Virus record (IMG/VR): IMGVR_UViG_3300043420_000984
Coordinates: 1-64,000 of that record
DNA: 64,000 nucleotides
Reading direction: 5' to 3' (one strand)
Source of the DNA: a virus
The notes below the pieces were generated by a model, which made no database searches, was not told the DNA's origin, and worked only from the letters and a program-made list of their open reading frames with translations. Positions 58,274 to 64,000 of this stretch are shown here, one piece after another. Positions within the stretch are counted from its first letter, which is position 1. Each line of letters starts with the position of its first letter. Position numbers and translations under genes: made by a program.

Positions 58274-58455
58274 CCTACACTATCACCAAACACATCAAAA
58301 TTGAACACGAAGAAGATGGTTGGAGTTTTGATTTTACTGCTGATGAATGTGGAACTGTGAGTGTGCGTGATGGTAATGGACCAGAATACCAAACCATTCA
58401 CATTCCCAAAGATTGTATTCAACACTTTATTGATGTTCTGGAGCAATTCAAATGA
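58270..58455 (+). CDS. Small beta-rich hypothetical protein
   Basis: 61 aa (IKIEHEEDGWSFDFTADECG). Overlaps both neighbours by four bases. Confidence 0.58.
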   Translation: MTYTITKHIKIEHEEDGWSFDFTADECGTVSVRDGNGPEYQTIHIPKDCIQHFIDVLEQFK

Positions 58456-58631
58456 CCGTTGCTGAATGGATTGAAAAACTCAAAGAGTTTCCACTTGATC
58501 AAGAAGTAAGAATTACTGATGGACACAAGTATCACTTCTATGAAGGTGATTTTGACTTCCAACTTTTTGAGGATGTTGATGGTTCTACCTTCGTAGATAT
58601 TGGTATTGGTGGATTTGAGGAAGAAGAATGA
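58452..58631 (+). CDS. Small acidic hypothetical protein
   Basis: 59 aa (MTVAEWIEKLKEFPLDQEVR at the start). TVAEWIEKLKEFPxDxEV is a common opening of small phage proteins of unknown function. Confidence 0.6.
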   Translation: MTVAEWIEKLKEFPLDQEVRITDGHKYHFYEGDFDFQLFEDVDGSTFVDIGIGGFEEEE

Positions 58632-58828
58632 CCTACGATGAACTCTACGAGCATGTGCTAAAGTATGTTGCCATGCCAATAGATGACAAACGCCGTGCCT
58701 GTCTCATTCTAGGAGCATTTATGGAGTTTATCATGGATTGTACTGATGCTGGTATTGATCCACGCACACTTGATATGACTGGTATTATGAATGAGAAACT
58801 TGATCAACTGGAGAACAAAAACAAATGA
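58628..58828 (+). CDS. Small helical hypothetical protein
   Basis: 66 aa (MTYDELYEHVLKYVAMPIDD). Coupled to the RNA ligase by a four-base overlap. Confidence 0.6.
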   Translation: MTYDELYEHVLKYVAMPIDDKRRACLILGAFMEFIMDCTDAGIDPRTLDMTGIMNEKLDQLENKNK

Positions 58829-59877
58829 CTATCCGCAAACTCGCCAGTATCGCTGAAATCACTTACATCAAACCTATTGAAGGTGCTGATGCTATTGAAT
58901 GTGCCATCGTGAATGGTGGTTGGCCAGTTGTGGTCAAGAAAGGTGAATATCAAGTTGGTGATGTTGCCATCTATCTTGAGATTGATAGTTGGGTGCCACA
59001 TGAACTTGCTCCTTTCCTGAGCAAAGGTCAAGAACCCCGTGAATATAATGGTGTGAAGGGTGAGCGTCTTCGTACTGTGAAACTTCGTGGGCAAATCAGT
59101 CAGGGACTTCTGCTTCCCATCAACCTGGATTCGCCTCTTGCTGATGCTGTTTCGTTGGGTGATGATGTAACAGAGATGCTCAAAATCCAGAAGTGGGAAC
59201 CACCTATCCCTGCTCAACTTGCTGGTACGATGAAGGGTAACTTCCCTCACTTCATCCCTAAAACTGACCAGGAACGTTGCCAGAACCTTCGTAAGGACAT
59301 CTTTGAGATCCACAAAGATGAAATCTATGAAGTTACCACTAAACTTGATGGTAGCAGTATGACTGTGTATGTCAAAGATGGTGAGATTGGTGTCTGTTCT
59401 CGTAATATTGACCTGAAGGAAACTGAAGGCAATAGTTTCTGGAAAGCAGCACGGGAACAGAATATCGTTGATGCTCTGCTTGCTTTGTGTTCCAAGCATG
59501 GTGAAGAGTATGCTATTCAGGGTGAGTTGATTGGTGAAGGTATTCAGGGCAATCCTGAGAAACTCAAAGGTCAGCGTTTCTATCTGTTTGACATCTTCAG
59601 CATCACTTATGGATACTATCTGAAACCAGAAGAACGTTACACTGTTCTTGAAATGCTGGGTGATATGGGTGCCGATATTGAGCATGTTCCCATTATTGAT
59701 CAAGATGTTCGTGTTGCTCAAGCATATGATACCATTGATGAACTTCTGGAGTTTGCTGAAGGTCCATCGCTGAACCCTCAAACTAAGCGTGAGGGACTTG
59801 TATTCAAGTCCTGGGAGAGTGATTTCACTTTCAAGGCGATTGCTAACTCTTATCTTCTGAAGCACAAAGACCGATGA
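58825..59877 (+). CDS. RNA ligase (DRB0094/Rnl5-type)
   Basis: 350 aa. Residues 1-130 form the N-terminal OB-like domain (VVKKGEYQVGDVAIYLEIDS). Nucleotidyltransferase motif I is TKLDGSSMTV with Lys173 as the adenylation site; motif IV is REGLVFKS and motif V FKAIANSYLLK near 338-348. The layout and length match the Deinococcus DraRnl family, which seals RNA nicks. In phages such enzymes may repair cleaved tRNAs during infection. No kinase-phosphatase partner is visible in the window. Confidence 0.85.
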   Translation: MTIRKLASIAEITYIKPIEGADAIECAIVNGGWPVVVKKGEYQVGDVAIYLEIDSWVPHELAPFLSKGQEPREYNGVKGERLRTVKLRGQISQGLLLPINLDSPLADAVSLGDDVTEMLKIQKWEPPIPAQLAGTMKGNFPHFIPKTDQERCQNLRKDIFEIHKDEIYEVTTKLDGSSMTVYVKDGEIGVCSRNIDLKETEGNSFWKAAREQNIVDALLALCSKHGEEYAIQGELIGEGIQGNPEKLKGQRFYLFDIFSITYGYYLKPEERYTVLEMLGDMGADIEHVPIIDQDVRVAQAYDTIDELLEFAEGPSLNPQTKREGLVFKSWESDFTFKAIANSYLLKHKDR

Positions 59878-60080
59878 CTGACAAAACTAAACTACTCAAG
59901 ATGATTGAGAATGCTCTCCAAACAGCACCACCTAATGAAGAGGCAGAAGCACAAGCAGTAATTGACACTATGGCAGATTGGTTTGAAGAAGTTTTGAGCC
60001 AAATTGGTATTCAACCTTCATGTATCCCCACTCTGCTACGATGGCAAGCACACCAACACGAGTATCTGAACGATGACTGA
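59874..60080 (+). CDS. Small hypothetical protein
   Basis: 68 aa, helical (MTDKTKLLKMIENALQTAPP). Four-base overlap with the RNA ligase. Confidence 0.58.
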   Translation: MTDKTKLLKMIENALQTAPPNEEAEAQAVIDTMADWFEEVLSQIGIQPSCIPTLLRWQAHQHEYLNDD

Positions 60081-60396
60081 CATCACCAACCTTACTTACA
60101 AAGAACTTCAACAACTTGAAAAACAGATTGAAGAACGCAAAAAGGCACTGCGTTATTCAAAGGATTGTGTTGAAGGGTATAAAATCACCTTCTGTGTGAA
60201 ATTCAATCCTGCTACTCATTCAGATTCTCAACTGGAAAATCCCGTAGATTTCGGTGATTATCTGGCAAATGATATAGCAAACACAATTGTTGATTATTTT
60301 TGCCTTCGTCAATCTGATGTAAGTGGTTTTGAAGTTGAAGAGATGACTGATGAGTATAAGGTAGAATGGAAGGACTTCTGGGAGAATGATGAATGA
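60073..60396 (+). CDS. Hypothetical protein
   Basis: 107 aa: N-terminal coiled coil (LTYKELQQLEKQIEERKKAL) then a beta-rich part. No family. Confidence 0.6.
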   Translation: MTDITNLTYKELQQLEKQIEERKKALRYSKDCVEGYKITFCVKFNPATHSDSQLENPVDFGDYLANDIANTIVDYFCLRQSDVSGFEVEEMTDEYKVEWKDFWENDE

Positions 60397-60593
60397 AACT
60401 CACAGCACACGAACTCGCAGTTATTATTGATACACTCAACCATTCTCTAATGGTATCAAACTGGAATGGATATTATACTGCCCAATCAAGGGAAAATGTA
60501 AGGAATACGATTGCTGTGATTATGAATGAAATGAGTGTAGAGATTATCACAGACAAACCAAACTTCACTATTGATGCTGACGCAGGTATTTAA
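60393..60593 (+). CDS. Small hypothetical protein
   Basis: 66 aa (MKLTAHELAVIIDTLNHSLM). ATGA overlap with the previous gene. Confidence 0.58.
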   Translation: MKLTAHELAVIIDTLNHSLMVSNWNGYYTAQSRENVRNTIAVIMNEMSVEIITDKPNFTIDADAGI

Positions 60594-60594
60594 A

Positions 60595-60810
60595 ATGACT
60601 GACATAAAACTCTGTAAGGATTGTAAGCACTACAAGAAAGATTGGTATGCTCGTATCACTGGATATGGAGACACATTTGATATTTGCGTCAATCCTCATT
60701 TGATTGCTGTAAATCCTGTGAGTGGAAAGACCAAAGGTGATTTTTGTGATACAATGAGAAAGTATCACGGATGTGGTATGGAAGGTAAGTATTGGGAGGC
60801 ACGAAAATGA
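60595..60810 (+). CDS. Small cysteine-rich, probably zinc-binding protein
   Basis: 71 aa from ATG 60595. Cysteines in LCKDCKHYKKDW, DICVNP, DFCDTM and HGCGME; the family of short CxxC phage proteins with this opening is widespread and unassigned. Confidence 0.62.
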   Translation: MTDIKLCKDCKHYKKDWYARITGYGDTFDICVNPHLIAVNPVSGKTKGDFCDTMRKYHGCGMEGKYWEARK

Positions 60811-60905
60811 GCAAATCTGAAACATTCCTCATTATCTCACAGATTTATTGTGTAGGTGATCTTATTGTTGAAGGTAAAAAAACATTTTTATATGGTGTGG
60901 GATGA
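60807..60905 (+). CDS. Very short hypothetical protein
   Basis: 32 aa (MSKSETFLIISQIYCVGDLI), filling the gap with overlaps on both sides. Confidence 0.45.
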   Translation: MSKSETFLIISQIYCVGDLIVEGKKTFLYGVG

Positions 60906-61087
60906 AAGAACTTGAAATAGGTTCTAAATGGAAACATAAGACCTCAAATGATGTTTATGTTGTGAAAGAACAGTATTCTCATAGAGTAGTGTTAGAGCAT
61001 GAACTTACTGGTGAAACTGTAAAACTAACTGTGGGGCATTTCAATCCTCAAGGTTTTGATGAGTATGAGTATTATGAAACTAACTAA
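60902..61087 (+). CDS. Small beta-rich hypothetical protein
   Basis: 61 aa (LEIGSKWKHKTSNDVYVVKE), resembling a small SH3-like or KOW-like barrel. No firm family. Confidence 0.55.
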   Translation: MKELEIGSKWKHKTSNDVYVVKEQYSHRVVLEHELTGETVKLTVGHFNPQGFDEYEYYETN

Positions 61088-61120
61088 ACTAATCTTTGAT
61101 TATAAGTGGTATTATTTGAG

Positions 61121-61204
61121 GACACTTGAAGAACTGGCACAGGAGCATCCCACAGGTGCTCCTTTTGCCCTATAATACTCTCATACACACAGAAACCTGA
61201 TGAC
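61121..61204 (+). repeat. 84 bp direct repeat with terminator and promoter, copy 1
   Basis: Motif (61121-61143), hairpin AGGAGCA (61141-61147)/TGCTCCT (61157-61163) with four Ts, -10 TATAAT (61171-61176) and the leader up to ATG 61200. Almost identical to 61729-61812. Confidence 0.85.
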
Positions 61205-61730
61205 CTACACACCAGAACAGATTTCTCAAATTGTCCTTAAGGTTCTTAAGGAAATTGAAGAACCTGATATTCTTAAACTTTCTTACCTAGAGAAACTTAA
61301 ACTTGCAAAAGACCCAAACACATCACAAGAAACTTTAGCAATTCTTGCGACTGATGAGAATTTTGATGTTCGTTATCGGGTTGTAGTACATCCAAACACA
61401 TCACAAGAAACTCTAGCAGTTCTTGTAACTGATGAGTATTGGGGTGTTCGTTATGGGGTTGCACAACATCCAAATACATCAACAGAAACTATAGCAGTTC
61501 TTGCAACTGATGAGGATCCTGATGTTCGTTGTTGGGTCGCAAAACACCCAAACACATCACAAGAAACTCTAAATGTTCTTGCAACTGATGAGGATTCGAG
61601 TGTTCGCTATTATGTTAAACAAAACCCAAACTATAAGAAGCAAACTCTTGAACTGAATACAAAACAGTATGATGCCCTGAAGAAACTGATTGAGTCTTCA
61701 CAAGATGAGTCTCTTAAGGATATTATGTGA
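61200..61730 (+). CDS. LRV/HEAT-like repeat protein
   Basis: 176 aa. Residues about 38-145 hold four copies of a 24-residue repeat, NTSQETLAVLATDE followed by VRY.VA.HP, the form of leucine-rich-repeat-variant (HEAT-like) solenoids, with a further partial unit. Such folds bind proteins. The DNA of the repeats is also similar, so copy number may vary. The gene is bracketed by two nearly identical 84 bp cassettes, which would let it be lost by recombination. Confidence 0.75.
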   Translation: MTYTPEQISQIVLKVLKEIEEPDILKLSYLEKLKLAKDPNTSQETLAILATDENFDVRYRVVVHPNTSQETLAVLVTDEYWGVRYGVAQHPNTSTETIAVLATDEDPDVRCWVAKHPNTSQETLNVLATDEDSSVRYYVKQNPNYKKQTLELNTKQYDALKKLIESSQDESLKDIM

Positions 61731-61812
61731 CACTTGAAAAACTGGCACAGGAGCATCCCACAGGTGCTCCTTTTTCCCTATAATACTCTCATACACACAG
61801 ACACCTGATGAC
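61729..61812 (+). repeat. 84 bp direct repeat with terminator and promoter, copy 2
   Basis: Same elements as copy 1; hairpin 61749-61755/61765-61771, -10 TATAAT 61779-61784. The stop codon of the LRV-like gene overlaps its first bases. Confidence 0.85.
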
Positions 61813-62158
61813 TATCAAACGCATCAAAGTCAAAGAAACCGCAGAGATTGACGCATCTAACTTCACAGGTAAGTTAGAGAATCTTATCGCACAACTTCAA
61901 GATTGGATAAATGAAGGTGAGTGGGAAGGGATTGAGGAATATTATGATGGTGGTTATGACCTTTCTTCTCCTATCGTAGAGTATTATCGTCTTTACAAGT
62001 TCCGCGAAGAAAACGACCAAGAGTATAATAAAAGAGTAAAACAACTGGAGAAAGAAAAAGCAGAAAAAGCAAAAGCAAAGGAACGAAAACTTCAACAACT
62101 CAAGAAAGACCTTGCTAATCTAACTGAAGACGAACTCAAACAACTTGGAGTAAAATGA
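61808..62158 (+). CDS. Lysine-rich hypothetical protein
   Basis: 116 aa; C-terminal half is a long charged coiled coil (KRVKQLEKEKAEKAKAKERK). First gene after the cassette. No family. Confidence 0.6.
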   Translation: MTIKRIKVKETAEIDASNFTGKLENLIAQLQDWINEGEWEGIEEYYDGGYDLSSPIVEYYRLYKFREENDQEYNKRVKQLEKEKAEKAKAKERKLQQLKKDLANLTEDELKQLGVK

Positions 62159-62340
62159 CTGAACGAGTAAAATTCACACACATCACACGAGTGATTGACC
62201 CAAAGACACGCATTCATTATCTTGACGCAATAGACACCAACGGAAATCATTGGAGTGCTGAAATGCAAACTGGTGTAGAACGATGGATTATCTACAAGGA
62301 AGTTTGGAAAGAAGACCCACAGCAACCTTACATTCTATGA
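62155..62340 (+). CDS. Small hypothetical protein
   Basis: 61 aa (RVKFTHITRVIDPKTRIHYL), beta-rich. ATGA overlap with its neighbours. Confidence 0.58.
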   Translation: MTERVKFTHITRVIDPKTRIHYLDAIDTNGNHWSAEMQTGVERWIIYKEVWKEDPQQPYIL

Positions 62341-62561
62341 AACATCCTACAAAAGATTGGGAATGGGAAGAAACTGCCGAAGTCGCATTTCAGGAATGGT
62401 TCAACGGAGAGTATGGTAATTTTACATTCCGTTGTGAATGGTTCTTTGGTGATTGTGAAGTTGAGGATGTGAATACTCGTAAGGATTTGATGACTAAGTG
62501 GGTTCATTCCGCATTTTTGACGGGTTATAATACTGGGAGATGCTCCAAGACAGATGAGTGA
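62337..62561 (+). CDS. Small hypothetical protein
   Basis: 74 aa from ATG 62337 (MKHPTKDWEWEETAEVAFQE). Overlaps previous stop and next start. Confidence 0.58.
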   Translation: MKHPTKDWEWEETAEVAFQEWFNGEYGNFTFRCEWFFGDCEVEDVNTRKDLMTKWVHSAFLTGYNTGRCSKTDE

Positions 62562-63180
62562 TCTAATCTTCTACACAAATAATGAGGAAACATACCGTAT
62601 TTCTTTTCCAACTCTTGGAACCAAATGTCCTGAAACTAAACTTGAAATCAAAATGACTGAAACCGACATCTCAAAAGTTCTCATAGAAGGAGAATACGCA
62701 ACCATTATGGGTGTGAAGTATAAGAGAGTGGAAGAACCAAAAAGTTTCTATGATAAACTTTGGGAAGAACTTGGAAAGAAAGTAGGATATGGTATTGATT
62801 GTGATGAACTGACTGATAGGGTTATGGACTTGATTAAAGATAATATTCCAGAACCTACGGGAGAGTTTCAACCATCTCCTCAAACACCAGAACAAGTTGC
62901 TGATGGTTTGAAAGAAGCATTCCGTGAAGCAGTCAAGCAAGGTGTGGTATCATCTACTAAATCAAAAACTCTCACAGATCTCATTTATCGTTGGTGGGAT
63001 GATATATTCACAACTCATAGTAGTCGGGGTATGGAAACTTCTATTGAAGATTTGGTAGACCAGATTGAGTTATTTCTACCTAAAGAACAATCTGCTGCTG
63101 GTTCTCAAAATGCTTATGTTGAATCTGCTGTGGAGGGATTTAATGATGCGATTAAACAAATCAAATCAAAGTTGAGGTAA
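62554..63180 (+). CDS. Hypothetical protein
   Basis: 208 aa. A beta-rich N-terminus (residues 1-60, including GEYATIMGVKYKRVEE) precedes helical parts; the C-terminus (YVESAVEGFNDAIKQIKSKL) is helical. Not recognised. Confidence 0.6.
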   Translation: MSDLIFYTNNEETYRISFPTLGTKCPETKLEIKMTETDISKVLIEGEYATIMGVKYKRVEEPKSFYDKLWEELGKKVGYGIDCDELTDRVMDLIKDNIPEPTGEFQPSPQTPEQVADGLKEAFREAVKQGVVSSTKSKTLTDLIYRWWDDIFTTHSSRGMETSIEDLVDQIELFLPKEQSAAGSQNAYVESAVEGFNDAIKQIKSKLR

Positions 63181-63228
63181 ATAAATAATAATGTCTGTTT
63201 GGACGGCAATCTCTACAGACAAAGATTG

Positions 63229-63250
63229 GGTGCTCTTTTGGGCACCTTTT
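63229..63250 (+). terminator. Rho-independent terminator
   Basis: Stem GGTGCTC (63229-63235)/GGGCACC (63240-63246), TTTT loop, four Ts after it. Confidence 0.75.
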
Positions 63251-63254
63251 CTAT

Positions 63255-63262
63255 TATAAATA
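63255..63262 (+). promoter_or_regulatory. T4-type late promoter TATAAATA
   Basis: Exact consensus 25 bases before ATG 63288 of the homing endonuclease. Confidence 0.75.
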
Positions 63263-63287
63263 GTATTGCCGTCCAAATAGAATAGAA

Positions 63288-63983
63288 ATGAACTACCTAA
63301 AGGTATATTGTAACCTTATTAGGAAAGCAGAGAATAGAAATCCTCCTGAAGGATATACGGAAAAACATCATACATTTCCAAAAAGTATCTTTGGAAAGAA
63401 TAATAAAATTGTTGTGCTTACTGGAAGGGAACATTACATAGCACACGCATTATTGGAAAAGGCATTTATCAAAAGATATGGATTGAATAATATAAAAACA
63501 CAAAAAATGATAAAAGCATTTTGGTGTATGAATAATCAAAAAACAAAAAATACATATCTTAATTCCCATTTATATGAAAGTTCAAAAATAAGATACATTG
63601 AAAATATAAAAGGAGAAAATCACCACTGGTATGGGAAAAAACATTCCCAAGAAACCAAAGAAAAAATGAGAAAAAGAGAAACACATCCTATGAGTGGAAA
63701 AACTCATAGTGACGAAACGAAAATAAAAATGAGTAAATCTCATATAGGAAAACCTTCACCAAAAGGAATGTTAGGAAAAAATCATACAAAAGAGACAAAA
63801 CAAAAACTACAACAAAGTAAGGAAGTTAAATCTTTTTCAGTAATAAGTCCTACTGGTGAAATAATTCATTCTAAAAATACTAAACAATTTTGTAGAGATA
63901 ATAATCTGGATAAAGGTCACTTTTCTCAAGTTTTGAATGGAAAACGACCATCCCATAAGGGATTTCGTCTCTATACTGGATAA
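63288..63983 (+). CDS. Homing endonuclease with HNH-like core and NUMOD repeats
   Basis: 231 aa. Catalytic region EKHHTFPKSIFGKNNKIVVL followed by LTGREHYIAHALLEKAF is the phage HNH type. Two NUMOD3-type DNA-binding repeats follow (GKKHSQETKEKM, GKTHSDETKIKM), with a third near GKNHTKETKQKL, and a C-terminal IENR1/NUMOD1-like helix-turn-helix (CRDNNLDKGHFSQVLNGKRP). It is AT-rich compared with its neighbours, as expected for a recent mobile gene, and has its own late promoter. Confidence 0.85.
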   Translation: MNYLKVYCNLIRKAENRNPPEGYTEKHHTFPKSIFGKNNKIVVLTGREHYIAHALLEKAFIKRYGLNNIKTQKMIKAFWCMNNQKTKNTYLNSHLYESSKIRYIENIKGENHHWYGKKHSQETKEKMRKRETHPMSGKTHSDETKIKMSKSHIGKPSPKGMLGKNHTKETKQKLQQSKEVKSFSVISPTGEIIHSKNTKQFCRDNNLDKGHFSQVLNGKRPSHKGFRLYTG

Positions 63984-63984
63984 G

Positions 63985-64000
63985 GACACTTCCAAAACTG
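63985..64000 (+). promoter_or_regulatory. Start of another cassette motif at the window edge
   Basis: GACACTTCCAAAACTG matches the first 16 bases of the cassette motif with two differences, right after the endonuclease stop. Confidence 0.5.

Larger units (their letters stand above)
63198..63277 (+). repeat. 13 bp inverted repeat flanking a terminator and late promoter
   Basis: TTTGGACGGCAAT (63198-63210) and its exact reverse complement ATTGCCGTCCAAA (63265-63277). Confidence 0.9.

Noticed and set aside
58804-59865. Long open frame on the minus strand over the RNA ligase gene
   Set aside because: Shadow of the ligase with its biased codons; no motif and no promoter.
63180-63187. AATAAATA as a late promoter
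   Set aside because: A terminator follows before any gene; TATAAATA at 63255 is the better candidate.
1-64000. CRISPR array
   Set aside because: I saw no regular short direct repeats with unique spacers; repeats present are coding modules, tRNA arms or intergenic cassettes.

Overview
The window is a 64 kb piece of a T4-like cyanomyovirus genome, most likely from a phage of marine Synechococcus. The evidence is a near-complete set of T4-type tail, baseplate and late-control genes (gp33, gp32, gp53, gp48, gp4, gp26, gp51-like, gp27-like, gp5-like), cyanobacterial auxiliary genes (cp12, cpeT), T4-type late promoters (TATAAATA) and a large tRNA cluster. The DNA is AT-rich and gene-dense, with many TAATG and ATGA start/stop overlaps.

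Layout: (1) 1-1.7 kb: end of an unknown gene, gp33, a DUF1825 protein and gp32 (ssDNA binding). (2) 1.75-4.6 kb, minus strand: gp53, gp48, an unassigned conserved protein and gp4. (3) 4.6-14.8 kb, plus strand: tail-tube-like protein, gp26 with a probable -1 frameshift into a gp51-like extension, a tape-measure-like protein with two peptidoglycan-lytic domains, gp27-like hub, CP12, gp5-like OB-fold hub with Calx-beta domain, and a beta-helix-like spike protein. (4) 14.8-20.5 kb: small genes and about 20 tRNAs, mixed with two HNH homing-type endonucleases, cpeT and several unassigned structured RNAs, two of which are paralogous with compensatory base changes. (5) 20.6-45.8 kb: an 11.5 kb structural gene (3826 aa), tail-collar proteins, three related Ig-like adhesin-type proteins, a 988 aa fibre, then three 2OG-Fe(II) oxygenases, a tail-fibre-assembly-like protein and two unknowns. 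(6) 45.8-64 kb: a middle/early type region of mostly tiny overlapping genes, with a DEAH helicase, a nuclease-like protein fused by overlap to a DPPY DNA methyltransferase, an RNA ligase, an LRV/HEAT-like repeat protein and a NUMOD-type homing endonuclease.

How it works together: regions 2, 3 and 5 build the contractile tail and its host-recognition fibres. gp33 and the TATAAATA promoters serve late transcription and gp32 serves replication. CP12 and CpeT are host-derived metabolic genes expected to alter the Calvin cycle and phycobiliproteins. In region 6 and before gp32, new transcription units start from a recurring compact cassette: a conserved 23 bp motif, a hairpin, then a -10 box, so the terminator of one unit overlaps the promoter of the next. 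The most interesting signals are this cassette, the twin pseudoknotted RNAs in the tRNA cluster, the gp26/gp51 frameshift signal, a 42 bp exact in-frame repeat shared by gp32 and the giant fibre, and the nuclease-like/methyltransferase pair.
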